In this document: positions 22,141 to 34,645 of the stretch, in pieces
Layout: every line of letters starts with the position of its first letter
Numbering within the stretch: the first letter of the stretch is position 1
Assembly (NCBI GenBank): GCA_020002185.1
Contig: CM034532.1
Coordinates: forward strand, 46,209,506 to 46,273,505
Direction of reading: 5' to 3'
DNA length: 64,000 bases
From: Paraescarpia echinospica
Taxonomy: Eukaryota; Annelida; Polychaeta; Sabellida; Siboglinidae
Program-made: the position numbers and the translations under genes
Notes under the pieces: model-generated
What the model saw: the letters and a program-made list of their open reading frames with translations, nothing else
Database searches by the model: none
Told to the model about the DNA's origin: nothing

Positions 22141-22964
22141 GTAAATGCAGTGGCATATGTGGAATATGTACGCTTTGCTCCTTGTGGTGCGCTTTTCCCC
22201 ACATTACCCTATGTATGCGTATCAGAATTACAACTTTGGCGCCAAACCTGCCCATAGCCATCATCGCCCATCAGCGTTCGCAACTATTTGAAAAAGGCTA
22301 CTGACACAAACGATAAACGTCTTGACACACGGAAGCGGGCAATCATAATCTGAGATAGAAAGTGTCTGAAAAAACATCCTGTGATACGCGGATAGTGGCG
22401 GGGTCGATGCGTTCAGCTGGTCTCCATCACAGATGGAGTAAGATTGCCAGCCGGTAAAATTTAGTCACCAGTAAAAAATGTGTATCTGATTAGTAGTTCC
22501 GTAGTGTCTGACAGTATACCGCGCGTGTCAGAATAATACTCCAATTTTTTTAATTATATAAAGTTCTTTAGTCTTCCATAAATGGCCGTTTAATAAAATT
22601 GCATTTAAAACGGACATTTTCCATTTATTTATAAACACATTGCAGTGTCAGTAATAAAATTAGTAACACATACTTCACACGCACTTACTTTTGTTAGCCA
22701 GATATAAACTACAAGAACATCCCACTGACAGAAACATGTCATTGCGAGCACATTAAAAATACATTATACCCAAGAAGGCACTTAAAGACATTATCTGAAG
22801 CGAAATGACCGAAAATACGGTGTGTTGGACGTATTTTATGTAACAAAAAGGGTCCCTCGTTAGAAACGGTACATTAGGCCTTCAGCATACTTAGTGAAAC
22901 TTTATTTTGCCACATTTAGAAAATATAATAAATGAGATATATTACCATAATAAAAGGAGGTGGT
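22141..22964. other. no recognised gene
   Basis: Unique DNA to the right of LINE copy C. No domain, RNA gene or strong repeat is seen; the stretch 22530-22700 is AT-rich. Confidence 0.5.
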
Positions 22965-23099
22965 GTTTTTATGGAGCGCAGTATCCAAGTAGTTTGAACA
23001 TCGGACATGCTCAATTGAGAGACTCAGGGTTTGAATCTTTATGTACAATTTCGAACCTTGAACTATTTCGTTTATGTTGCTTCAGTTTGCTCAGCTAAT
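22965..23099 (+). mobile_element. decayed tRNA-derived SINE fragment
   Basis: It aligns in order with the SINE at 9779-10110: GGAGCGCAGT, a B-box-like GGGTTTGAATC (23028-23038), TTTCGAACCTTG, then GTTGCTTCAGTTTGCTCAG. It stops at an ATA/TAA run (23096-23112) instead of continuing through the body, so it is 3'-truncated or chimeric with the AT-rich sequence that follows. Confidence 0.7.
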
Positions 23100-23957
23100 A
23101 ATAATAATAATATTTTATTTAGACACACAGTCACATTGTAAAAATGTGTTAAATGATGTTTACAATTGGAATACAATACTAAGATTCAAATAATGATTAA
23201 TACAGCTGTTGATTGGTGTGACTCAGAGTCCACTAAACAACGGTTTACTGGACAAAGTTGGGAGAAAGGTTTAAACATTGATGGATATGTGTAAGCGTGT
23301 AAGGGCTGCAATGGCAACGGGCCAGCTGATAATCTGCCAGGCACCCGATGCTAAAAGGAGATTAACACCTGCCAAGTGACCGCATTAAGCCCGTTGCTTC
23401 ATCTTGGTGAGTATAAAGAGGCGGTTTTGAAATTTCATAGTTGTGGTCATCAAGATATGCTGCAGAGAGAGTCGCGACGACTGACAGTCGAAGCCGCGTA
23501 GGCCTACAGTTTCATCGCAGCGTCGTCTGCAGTGACGTTCGCGGGACCGGTACCAGGTGGCGACACGGTGGGCACGCGCACAAAAACGCGCGAAAACGAT
23601 ACGCAGCTGGAGACCGTATCGACATTTTTGCCAACACGCGCCATATCTCGTACCTTCGAATATTGGCTGGTGTCGATATCGTATTTCCGACCAGAGCAGG
23701 AGTTACTTTCGCTGTCGAAGTCAGACCTTGATTAGTTTTCGTATTGGTGACCCTGACAGTGTCTTGTAGGGAAACTATTTAGCTAGTCCAGGTGTTCTGA
23801 AAGTATAGATTTTTCCACTGTATGGTGTTCACGACAGAGGCTATAGACTATTATCAAACTCACAGCAGCTATCCGTTTCATACAGCTATTACTTACTTAT
23901 GTCATCCACTTATAGCGTGGTGACATAATGAGCTGATTCCACAGTTTTCTGCCTGAC
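23100..23957. other. no recognised gene; small inverted repeat
   Basis: A 9-bp perfect inverted repeat GCAACGGGC (23314-23322) and GCCCGTTGC (23389-23397) brackets 66 bp. The following 23440-23720 is CpG-rich and open in three plus-strand frames, which I take as compositional. No domain is seen. Confidence 0.4.
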
Positions 23958-24695
23958 ATTGTGGCAGCCAGACAAGTCCCACCGAGGCCGGTGTCCCTCT
24001 TAATTGTGTCAGTCATTGTGGCAGCCAGACAAGTCCCACTGAAGCCGGTGTCCCTCTCAATGGTGTATGTCATTGTGGCAGCCAGACAAGTCCCACTGAA
24101 GCCGGTGTCCCTCTCAATGGTGTCTGTCATTGTGGCAGCCAGACAAGTCCCACTGAAGCCGGTGTCCCTCTCAATGGTGTCTGTCATTGTGGCAGCCAGA
24201 CAAGTCCCACTGAAGCCGGTGTCCCTCTCAATGGTGTCTGTCATTGTGGCAGCCAGACAAGTCCCACTAAGGCCGGTGTCCCTCTCAATGGTGTCTGTCA
24301 TTGTGACAGCCAGACAAGTCCCACTGAGGCCGGTGTCCCTCTCAATGGTGTCTGTCATTGTGGCAGCCAGACAAGTCCCACTGAGGCCGGTGTCCCTCGC
24401 GATGGTGTCTGTCATTGTGGCAGCCAGACAAGTCCCACTGAGGCCGGTGTCCCTCTCAATGGTGTATGTCATTGTGGCAGCCAAACAAGTCCCACTGAGG
24501 CCGGTGTCCCTCTCAATGGTGTATGTCATTGTGGCAGCCAAACAAGTCCCACTGAGGCCGGTGTCCCTCTCAATGGTGTATGTCATTGTGGCAGCCAGAC
24601 AAGTCCCACTGAGGCCGGTGTCCCTCTCAATGGTGTATGTCATTGTGGCAGCCAGGCAAGTCCCACTGAGGCCGGTGTCCCTCGCGATGGTGTCT
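23958..24695. repeat. 57-bp minisatellite, about 13 copies
   Basis: The unit is 57 bp, for example ATTGTGGCAGCCAGACAAGT followed by CCCACTGARGCCGGTGTCCC and TCTCAATGGTGTMTGTC. Copies differ at only a few positions (GAAG/GAGG, TCTG/TATG, CTCTCA/CTCGCG). Because 57 is 19 codons, frames stay open across the array on both strands (plus 23961-24749, minus 24643-23897). Nothing suggests these are genes: no start context, no unique flanking domain, both strands equally open. Confidence 0.97.
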
Positions 24696-24869
24696 CAGGG
24701 TCATGTTAGAGCGATCTCTTCTCCGAGGCCTACACATATTAGGCCATAAACACTATTATAAAATGTCATCCCCAAGTTTGTTAGTTGCTATTCTCGAAAG
24801 AGTCGATTTTATTTCCAACTGAAGTCTCCATGGAGTTGTTTTGAGGCCGATAGACTGTCTTGAAACAAT

Positions 24870-25185
24870 TTGTATACGTGAACAACTGATGGCGCACAGG
24901 TCATGCTTAACAAGTTCAAGCCCCGGTGAAGATGGATTTTAATCCAAATCAAAATGTGCCATCGATACGTCCTCGCATTTAAGACACACCAGCCAGAGCT
25001 AGGTGCAATTTTTAACGATGTTGCCAAGATGGTAAATGTCATAAAGTCCAGCGCACTTTGTATTCGTTTCTTCCACTTTTGTGCCAAGAGATCAATGCAG
25101 ACCAAGAAACACTGTTCTTCCACACCAAAGTATGTTGGCTGTCATGCAGAGAATAGTATCTAGAACGGAGTCACTAACAGGGGAG
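24870..25185 (+). pseudogene. hAT-like transposase remnant (SCAND3/ZBED5 type)
   Basis: Pieces of a hAT-superfamily transposase-like protein are readable in order. TTDGAQVMLNKFKPR (about 24892-24936) matches the CTDGA..M segment. CHRYVLAFK (about 24958) matches the H-R-x-x-L-A-x-K motif. PELGAIFNDVAKMVNVIKSS then ALCIRF matches the region before the tryptophan box. After a frame change near 25078, LCQEINADQETLFFHTKVCW then LSCRE matches the LCEEM...LLxHTEVRWLSRG box. In-frame stops follow TTDGA and SCRE. Similar proteins occur as domesticated SCAND3/ZBED-like genes, but here the frame is broken and most of the protein is absent. It is a relic. Confidence 0.7.
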
Positions 25186-25541
25186 ATCGCTGAAATCTTT
25201 GATAACATCAGAAAAGAACAGTTTCAAAATGTTATAAAGAAACTGTCGGACTATGGGCAGTGACAGGCATTGACATTTTCTAGTTCTAGTTGTTTCCAGC
25301 GCTCGGCAACATTCTATTAACTAGTTGGCATTATTGTGGTTACAATGTAATGGTCTTATGAGGTCTCATTCAACTAATCAGCCTTTTTAGAACATTATCG
25401 CTAAACCGATCTCTAGATGCTGGCACTGAGGGTGGTCACTGCCAGGGTGCTTGCCGTCCTCAGTGGTTCTTTTACGTTCCAAATTGAGACGAGACCGACA
25501 TTAATGATATTATGTCATTGTTATCAGATAGTTTACCATAA

Positions 25542-25874
25542 TTGGTCATCTTAAAACAACGGTTCACAACAGTTATTAATAAAGCAATGAACCACAATTC
25601 TCTGATTATAAGCTGTGTTGCCAAGATATCTATTGAAAACCCACGGTCAAATAGTAGCGCAAATTACCGTCACATCCTAAATGAATGTAACACAATTCAT
25701 GATGTGTCTGCATGTGATGTTCGTCGTGTGAGGCAGGCTGGTGTATCAAACAAAGTAATATCTAATGTGAATGTTTTATACGAAATGTTACCAATCAAAA
25801 AAGGTTTAAAGACATGCACTATTTTAAACGATGATAATGTCAGCCGTATTATTACGGAAATTACTGTATTTTAA
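25542..25874 (+). CDS. unassigned ORF followed by AATAAA, possible retro-tail
   Basis: A 110-codon frame with ordinary amino-acid use (ISIENPRSNSSANYRHILNE near the middle, LPIKKGLKTCTILNDDN near the end). About 30 bp after the stop is AATAAA (25908), followed by an ATT-rich tail at 25919-25940, a layout like the 3' end of an inserted transposon or retrocopy. No acceptable start context is visible and the initiating codon is uncertain. I recognise no family. It could be the C-terminal end of an element protein next to the hAT remnant, or a chance frame. Confidence 0.3.
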   Translation: MVILKQRFTTVINKAMNHNSLIISCVAKISIENPRSNSSANYRHILNECNTIHDVSACDVRRVRQAGVSNKVISNVNVLYEMLPIKKGLKTCTILNDDNVSRIITEITVF

Positions 25875-25940
25875 AGAATGTACAATTTCCTTTCTCAATG
25901 TGCGAAAATAAAGACTATAATTATATTATTACTATTATTA

Positions 25941-26096
25941 ACGTGATCTCCGAGTCACGATGGATACACAGTCCCCAATATTGACAGCCAGGTTTTTACA
26001 CCAAATATCATGCCTGCCCGGTCTGGGTTTCGAACTCAGAGCGCTGGCATGCCAGGCGGATTTGCTAACCACTACACTAGCCACGCTCCTGCTTCT
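25941..26096 (-). mobile_element. tRNA-derived SINE, minus strand
   Basis: On the minus strand the tRNA-like head has the A-box-like TGGCTAGTGTAGTGGTTAGCA (reading from 26088) and the B-box-like GTTCGAAACCC (26034-26024), with a D-arm, a GC-rich anticodon-like arm and a near-complementary T arm. The acceptor stem does not pair, so it is not a functional tRNA. The body runs left through about 25941. Its head differs from that of the SINEs at 9.8 and 23.0 kb. Confidence 0.7.
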
Positions 26097-27259
26097 CCCG
26101 CCTCAATCCACCGAACAACTAATTCCAAGGCGGGTTCACCACATTGACTAATTTCTCTGACACAATATGAGCATTCATCAACAATTGGGGGTATGCGCCT
26201 ACGCGACGTATCTTCAATGCTGAATGTATGGTTAGTTAACAGTCTAATCCCCGCATATTTTCCGGATTTGAATGCGCCTGATACGAAATTGCTCCAAAAT
26301 CCGCTCAAGGCATATAGGTGCAATATCTACCAGACAGTTGTTTCTGTATGTGTGAAGGACTCCGCTTCTTCCGCGTTTGAGACTTTTGGCTAAGTTCTAG
26401 TCTGAGATGAGCATACATGTATCGTATCCGACTGTGGCTTAGGTGTACGTGATGGCATTGTTGATATTTTCCTCCAGCTATATATGTGAACAAGGGTGTT
26501 CGGTGTTGTTCTGAATGAAGACAACATTTCGTGCACGATTGTGTGTCAAAGATGATCTTCAAGCCTGCCTGACAAAACATGTTCCCCGAATTGAGGGTTT
26601 TTTGAACGCGCACAATCATCACTCGTGTTGAGGTGAATGCTTTAACAATCCTTAATTCTGACATAGACTTGTTTACCTCGTAATAAAAGTGACGTGTTTT
26701 CATTGAAATGAGTGAATAGTGTAGTTTCGTATATAATTATATTCCACGTTATAATGATGGAACTACTGCAACTATTGTCTAAGGCCTCGGGGGTACCCGG
26801 GGAAAAGACCATTGGGAATCGCTGAACTAGGCCATAAGAAAATCTTAAAAGTCTTTTAGATAGAGGCCTAAACTTTTACCTATTAATGACCTAGGACCTA
26901 CTCTAAGCATCAGTGAGCATATTGTTGATCTAGTCGCAAACGCAGTTATCGTTAGTGTTGACAGATTTTGTTGAATAGTAATGTTCCCCACCTGTTTCTG
27001 GACACACCAGTAGGGTAACTAATAGCCTAGCTACGCGTCTTCATCCCTGTGTCGTGGATCTAATAACGTAAATGTCTAGCCTCTGCACCACTTTAGTCAA
27101 GATCAAATTGCCGTTGAATCGAATTACTGAAGTCGACTAAGTAGCCTATTGCTAATTCAGAGGCACACCACTGGTGTATGTGTGGTAGGCCTGGTCAACT
27201 TGTACATAGTGTGAGTAATCCAGAATGCTGATATGTCACCATACCTTGGGCGCACGCGT

Positions 27260-27263
<4 letters not shown>
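26097..27263. other. no recognised gene
   Basis: Unique DNA. The minus-strand frame 26305-26703 is open for 132 codons but shows no domain or splice context. Confidence 0.45.
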
Positions 27264-27314
<51 letters not shown>

Positions 27315-27330
27315 CGTGCGTGCGAGCGAC
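27264..27330. repeat. (GT)n/(GTGC)n microsatellite
   Basis: A pure GT run passes into GTGCGTGCGTGC. A second imperfect GTGTGC-rich patch lies at 27525-27595. Confidence 0.97.
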
Positions 27331-27595
27331 CAGGTCTTTCTCGATGTTCCAATTATCTGGTCTAAGATCGACCAAGACTGTTCATTGCTGCAATGTCACG
27401 TCTGCAATATTGTTCGTACGTCTTCTGTAATCAGTTGCCAGGTCTGCCTCTCCACTCCTTACCCGTCGACCGATGTCTCCTTTCTGTCATCTCACACGTA
27501 TATCTGCTCTCTTCCGCAGATAAAGTGTGTGCGCGGGTGCATGCGCGTGTGTGTGTGCATGTGTGCGTGCGAGCGTGCGTGCGTGCGTGTATATT

Positions 27596-28928
27596 GTCCT
27601 TTGCCACTCTGCTTCTGAGCCAATCACATAATCTCCTTTCCTCTAATCTACCCACAACCCACACCACTTCCGTCTTCTCCAGGCAACAATCCCAGTTCAT
27701 GCAGAGAACTCTTTCCACATTCCAGCGCTTCGTACTTCTCATATATGTACATGTGCCTATATTGGCGGAAAACATGATCTGCTTAAAGGACATTATAATG
27801 TATTTAGTTCCGAGTTTATGACACTAATAAAGTACGAGTGACTTTGATCCTCCTCATATCAAGGATGTTATGCACCCTGATAAACTCTTTATGAACAGGG
27901 AAAACGACAAATTTGCAGACAAAAAATTAACTGAATTTAATTAAAAAAATTATAACAACAGCATGTGTACAATACATAATATAAATTTTGTTTGCAATTT
28001 GTTGAATGCAACACTTCTGTTACACAAGTTGTAATGTCTATTGGCGGTAGGCATGTGTCAGTGTTGGCGTGGTAATCCACACACGAAGACCTTCCTGTCA
28101 CTGCATTGCACCAGTTCTAGACAAGCTTCCACAGCACATGTTCCACCCATATTTATCATCTTTCCGTATACTCACGGGGGGGGGGGGTAGTCTAAATCAC
28201 CGTTAGATAGCCAGCGAGATATGTGCATCCCTCTCTGTGTGTGCTGAATGAGTGCTGGCTTTTTCTGGGAATGGTGATCCAGTCTTCTACCTTCTCTGTG
28301 ATAACCTTTTCGTGACCTTTGAGCTTAATTCATAATATTATATTGGCCTCCCCGTGATTGCAAGAAGGAAGACCAGACACACTATGCAGACACGGGGCTG
28401 CACACATAACACATCGGACTGAATTCTGTTTCGAGAAACGGAACTACAGAGCTCAACATTATTGCCAATGGTGTTGACCACTTAGCAACATGTCCTCGAT
28501 TCCTACCTGGCCATGGGAGGCTTTCATGAACGAGTCTGCTATCCAAGTGTTGAACTGCCACCTTTCACAACTGCATTTGTCCATATCCTGTCCTCCGGAA
28601 GAGCCCCGAGTGACTTGCGAGCTGCTATTTCAATAGGTAGGCCGCCGAACATCGCAATAAAGTAATCTTCATCATAATTTGTTGGCTGGCTCAGCTGGGT
28701 TTGTTTTGCTACTGTATACAAACACTGTTCCACAATGATATAGGGCACGTGTCATCGATTCAAACTTCCCATTGGTTTCTTTACACGACATTAATCGAAT
28801 GACGAATGACGACAGACATGGCAATGGCTATGAACAGCAGCGTTGTATCGGTTGGGCAGCACAGATGATAGTCCACATAATGAACGGACGCTCATGCATA
28901 CTCACACTCCCTCACGCCCGCACTGATT
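27596..28928. other. no recognised gene; one 12-G run
   Basis: Unique DNA. A run of 12 G at 28176-28187 is the only strong low-complexity item. Frames are short and unassigned. Confidence 0.5.
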
Positions 28929-29001
28929 TATACACACGCACGCACACGCACGCACGCACACACACACGCACACGCACGCACACACACACGCACGCACACA
29001 T
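28929..29001. repeat. (CA)n/(CGCA)n microsatellite
   Basis: Alternating CACACA and CACGCACG words through about 70 bp. Confidence 0.95.
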
Positions 29002-31616
29002 GCAGTACTTTCCGTCTTTCATGTTTCATGTACGCAGCCTCCATTTCTGACCTTATAAGAAGACTGGTCTCTAGCGAGGAGACATTTTCACTGGAAAGCT
29101 TTATTTGCTGCTCCGCAAAGTGACCTCTGGTGACAAGGACCTTATAATTATAAGAGGGGACCACTGAACAGTACACTGAGCATACGAAATGTTATAAACA
29201 AAATAGCACGGATACGTGTTGTTGAAACATGTGGACTAGTTCAGAATTATATTTGTTTTACACATTCATATCGCCACCCATTGTATTGAATAACCAGTCA
29301 CCAGACACCGACTCCAGACACGTAGCGCGGTTGGTTTTGGGTGGGGTGCGTTTTCAACCTGCGATCGTAGGTTCCCAAATAAACCTCCAATTACACCTCT
29401 GAGATCTCGAACTGCATCCCCTTTGAAACCTCGAATGGATGTCGTTTCCCTCGAACGGAACTCTAACCTCAGCGTAGGGTGCTTGAGCACCTATCGCACC
29501 CCAGCCTACGGGCCTGGACTATGTGATCATGTTACCCTTGCCACTTTAGAGAACAATTAGATAGGTTCGACACTACTATAACTGGCGAAATCACCACGGC
29601 AAAACAAATCTATGTAATTCGTCCTCTCTTCGTCATGCACTAATTCAATACATGACTGTTTACACCGTTTTTTGTTGGTTATTGGTCTGCACCCAGGCAA
29701 CCCACTCTCGTCTTCTCAGACACAGTCAAAGCACTGTGGTCTGCATCTTCCGGAAGTCCACGCTGAGCCGTTCGACATTTTCTGCAATGGCTGTTCCTGT
29801 AGTCACATAGTGATAAACTCCAGTATTTCCCCACGGATCGTCTACTTTTCACCTTTCGGGACAAAGCTGAAAGCGTTATATGTTTGATATGTCTCAGGTC
29901 TCGTCAGCGCTGATGACAAAAAACAAACACCTTTTGTATTTCGGACATTATCTGCCGCCGGATCTGTCCCCGATGGAGGCACTAATTTCGTGGCGAATAT
30001 ATTTAATGTATTATCGATCGGCATAGACTGCATGCGTGGTCAAAAGCAATGTTTAGTGCTTAGGAGTCGTTTTATTTATTCACGATGCTGGTAAAATCAA
30101 GTAATTTGCTGCGGAAATGAGTTGATAAAATACCTATGAGCACTCGCAACGACACTGTCCAACTCATTATTACGATGCGCATTATATCACAGCGTTTGTT
30201 AATGTATTAGATTTGGGCCTCGTAGCAAATGTGTAAAGTTAAATGAAAGAGAGTCTGAGAAATGTGTTATTTGTAACATGATCTTGGGAACACCTGATTG
30301 AGCACAGACAAATGTTCTAGAAACGTAGGTGCCCGTGAACTGTTCTTAATTATCACATGCACGGTCACTCAATCCCTAGACTGGAGCTGTCGTATTGATG
30401 ACATGTCCACTGTCACTCTGCACCATGCAGCCTGGTCTGTTTTCTGTTGTGAGCAGCAAGGTTGGTATAAAGGATAAACTGGTTCCATACAAGACGTCAT
30501 CCAAGCAGTCTTTCTTCTGGCGGCTCCCTCTATAGGGTCCCTTGCATGATACTGATAGTTTTTTGAGATTGTGTTGTGATGGGTGACGGGACCAAACCAG
30601 GAGAGCTTGTGGCGTTTTACTGTTGACAGTAGTGGCTCTTGTTTTCCAGCGAGATGGCCAACGGCATTTTAAATGCTTGGATTCAGCTATTTGTTCTTGT
30701 TATTAATTAGTCTCCAAAACAACACGATCTCCCCAGCATCACTTGATATCGATACAGTTTCCGTCCTAAAGGTCCTACGTTTATACTTGTATACACCAAT
30801 TAGATTGCTATTCTATTCCGTATAGTATATTGGCGCTATATGGGTTATTCACTGAACTATTCGCATCCCATTGCCAAGTGGCATGACCCAATGCCCCCAT
30901 AGTACACTGCGTGTGTCGTATGTTGCGTTACATAACACTAACTGTAGCCAAACGTCGTGGGTCTGCGACACAGCGGTTATTTACCCACCGCGTGGGACAT
31001 CTTACTTTCGCCTACACAGACACGAGACACTTCGTGGCATAAGCAGCCTACGGAGAGACAGATGGTCCCCAAGGTGGATCTCGCATCCCGCCGTCGTGTC
31101 GTCGCACGAGCGCCTTATCTTCCGGGCGCAGTACGGCGAGTCCGTGAACAAAATCAAAGCGCAGTCGCTTCGATGCAAGCCGTTACGCCGCTACTATTGT
31201 TTATAACACTAAACCATTCGACGGGGCGCACTGACGGGGTCTCCAGCCTCCGAGTGGAGTGCATCGCACCGTCGACCCGGCTATAGTTGAAAGTAGGCCT
31301 ACACTGTGTGGTCTATCGTGCCGTATTCCAGTAGTAGGCCTACTTGTGGGGTGCGTTATTGGGGGCCTACACGGCGGACTGTGATTGTTTTAACCGATCT
31401 GAAAACGAATATGCGGTATTTATTACGTATCACGATCAGCAGCATACTGGCGGTCGCGGCCGAACCGTTCCATTCTGACTCGGTTTTCCTCGGAAAATAT
31501 TGTTCTCTTCTTCACAGAATGTCTTGCCTCACCCATATGTCTCAGACTATGCCTAGATGCGTAAAGCCAAGTAAATCAATGCGCGAGTGTGCATGCGTGA
31601 ATGTGTCTGTGTGCGT

Positions 31617-31618
<2 letters not shown>
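29002..31618. other. no recognised gene
   Basis: Mostly unique. A CpG-rich interval at about 30960-31290 is open in two overlapping plus-strand frames (30871-31206 and 30957-31286), neither with a domain. It could hide an unrecognised exon or CpG island, but nothing specific supports that. Confidence 0.45.

Positions 31619-31671
<53 letters not shown>
31619..31671. repeat. (TG)n microsatellite
   Basis: An uninterrupted TG run of about 50 bp, flanked by GTGCG-rich sequence. Confidence 0.97.
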
Positions 31672-31674
<3 letters not shown>

Positions 31675-34018
31675 CGCGTGGTGTGCGTATGTTCAAAGGC
31701 GCCACATGCCGATAAGTTTTTTTTGGGAAACTTAAGGTCAGTAGGCTGGCGACCATTTGCCGCTGCAGGACACGTCTTGTTGTGGAGGTCTTGGTTCAGG
31801 TCTACAGCCTTAACATTAGCAGATTCCACAGAGTAAACAAATACAAACCTAACGTCGACTTTTGTCTTAAAAAATGTTGATTGAAGCTAGACAAAGTTAT
31901 CCGTTCAGGCTAGGTTGTATAGCGATAATTGGGTAAGTAATGAGTGTAGATATGTGGGTTGCTTGAAATAGATCAAAGTGCTTGAAAGCTGATTGCAAGC
32001 ATCTTACCAATTTGAGGAATTGCAGAGAGGTCTGAAGAGTAGTCGGGGATAGGAAAACACGGAGATCGGTAAATTCCCTTCCCAAATAAGTTTAGGCTTT
32101 GTAAGCCTACGATGTATATTAGAGCAATATATTATATTGCGAAAGCGGGTATTTTAATGTGTTATGTCAAAACATTTACCTAATATTGTGAGTATCCCTA
32201 TTGGTAACCTCACATAGGACCTATATATGTATTCATTCATCCGCCATTTGTTAACATTGGTGTACTCACAATAGTGCAATGAATATACAGCAAACCGAGT
32301 AACTGAATGTAGACGCCATTAGGCACCACCAACCGTATATTCGAGTAAGAAGGAACCGACCACCGTGATTCTTGTACCACAAACTAAAGAAACAGCCGCC
32401 ATCGCATAGCCGACATGCCGACAGAATGTCGTCTGCTTGTTTCCCGCGGGCGGTCTCGCGTGCTCGTTAGCCAACGCAGGCCAGGCGAACACTAACAGCT
32501 GATAATACGGCTGTTTGAGAGCGATGACAACGCGCACCGCCATCTTGACGAATCGCGAATGTTCTTTCCACGGACGTAGTCATTTAGTTAAATAGCCGAA
32601 GGCTAATGAAGTGTTTATTCAACACTGGTGTTCTGCTAATGTTCGCATCTGGACTTTTTTACCACACACACACATACACACACGCACGCACGCACGCACA
32701 CCGGGGACATTGCCCATGCCTCTCGTCCCCCAATTGTTGTGATTTTGTCTTCCTGCCTTATCAGTGAAAAGCGAAAAGAAAAGATGATCAATATCCACTA
32801 TCAAGTCAACACTGACAGACCACAACTATTGATAACCATAATCATAAACAGGGATAGAGTAAACCTAGTAGGGGTGGAGTGAACCTTGTAGGCAGGGAGT
32901 CCAACACGAGGAAAAGAGACGACCTGGATACAAAAAACAAAGAAAGTAATCAACATAAATGAATGCAACTATGGGCTATCAAATGTACGCGATAACTTCA
33001 TCAAACCGGAACACAGTTGTATCGACGACGCCATCTTGCTAAAGGTCGAAAGTCTGTAGGTCTACTTCACGTAAATTATTCGTTGGATATGTTAATAAGA
33101 AATATTATATTCAATATATTCAATAATACCATTTCCTCCTTCACAGGAGATATCACGACAGCACTGTTTATCGCGAAGTAAGCCAAATAGTCACCAAGCG
33201 CGTTTTATTCGGAATGTAACGCCGGTGTGAGATTGTAAATGGACCTTCGTTGTAAATGGACCGAGAGTAAATTTACCATGGCGTTGTATAGGACCTCTTG
33301 TGAAAAAATTGAACTGTTTTTGTGTTTAGTGATTTAACAATCATAGCGGTGGTTCGCTGATGTCTACAAATAAAAATACTATTCTGAAATGCAAAATTGT
33401 GCCAACAGAGTTGTCAAAACAATGTTTATAACCGCAAAAGATATTGGAATGACCGTTAATTGCTTATTTATAACGGTTGGACACGCTTTTAAAGATTTGT
33501 TTGATGTAGCACATACATCAGTTAACTACTTCTAACTCACTCAACATATTAAACAAATATTGTTTCCATCTTCCACGCCGTAGTAAATGGACATCCGGTC
33601 CATATACGATGGAGTCTATATTTATAATAATATCACACCGGCACTTTAGTTTAAACTTTATCAGGTATTGGAGTGACGTTGGCGCTGTGTCAAAGATGTT
33701 CAAGTATTTGACGTTGGGCAGTGGTGGTGCAGACGTATGACAGATACACGATAGAAATACGCTGTTTAATTTGCTTTGCACCAGTGACGGTTGGTCATGA
33801 TGTAATTTGTACCACTTCTGAAGAAATGGAATTCCTCTTATGACGTCACGTGACCTATCTAGAATCCATCCGTGGTGGTAACCGATTCACCGCAATGTTG
33901 GCCTAGGGGTAATGTCCAACTTAAATGCACACCCTTCATGCATAATACGCATTATAATTTGATTAGAATCTACACGTGTACGCTTTACATACAAGGTAAG
34001 TGTTATCTTATATATATA
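31672..34018. other. no recognised gene; composite CRE/E-box
   Basis: Unique DNA with a small CA/CGCA patch at 32662-32702. At 33841-33851 TGACGTCA overlaps CACGTG (TGACGTCACGTG), a CRE plus E-box composite about 1.6 kb left of the candidate first exon. There is no coding evidence. Confidence 0.5.
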
Positions 34019-34021
34019 TAT

Positions 34022-34117
<96 letters not shown>
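34009..34117. repeat. (TA)n-(TG)n microsatellite, long
   Basis: A short TA run is followed by about 90 bp of uninterrupted TG (34025-34117). TG/CA runs of this length are usually highly polymorphic. Confidence 0.98.
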
Positions 34118-34118
<1 letters not shown>

Positions 34119-34645
34119 ATTCAATAGACTGCAATCTACAGAGCTTCTTCAACAGACGTGAAAAGGGTGTAGCTAGGTGACTCTTTATTCGTTATAACAA
34201 TTATTAATAAAGACTATTGATATACAGTTTGATCAAATTAAATTGTCTTTATATAAATTATAAAGAAGTGTCCCAAAAGTCTTGTTTATTAAACGTATTT
34301 GTTTTTGACATATTTAATACAGACCCTATTATGTGTTCACTTCAGTAGACATATTTATAGAAATAATCAAGCAATAATCCGTCAAATTTCACTACCTTCA
34401 TATCACATATTTGACATCTGCACGAAGCACAACAATTCTAATTAAAACAGTTGTTTACGTTAAGATCGTGGTGCTAATTCTGACCAAACAATTCAGAATT
34501 CAATTAGTCAGTTATTGTCATCCCCGCTATATATAATTGTCCTTAGTGTCTAGAATGCAATTTATCCCCGCGATGACCGATGCACTAATAGCCCACTGAA
34601 CAGCGAGGTAAACAACCAGATAGACCGCTGAGTCGCAGTAATTAA
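34118..34645. other. AT-rich unique DNA left of CpG island
   Basis: AT-rich, no frame of interest, several TAAT-type words. It passes into the CpG-rich block at about 34650. Confidence 0.5.

Noticed and set aside
23441..23769. Three overlapping plus-strand frames
   Set aside because: All three phases open together point to base composition rather than coding.
23897..24749. 248-codon minus and 262-codon plus frames
   Set aside because: Both arise from the 57-bp repeat whose period is a multiple of three. Opposite strands are equally open, and no start or splice context supports either.
25941..26096. Possible functional tRNA gene on the minus strand (also considered at 9785-9850)
   Set aside because: A- and B-box-like sequences are present but acceptor stems do not pair and SINE body sequence follows, so these are SINE heads.
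30871..31286. Two overlapping plus-strand frames of about 110 codons in CpG-rich sequence
   Set aside because: Two phases are open over the same bases, as expected from high GC; no domain or conserved pattern is seen.
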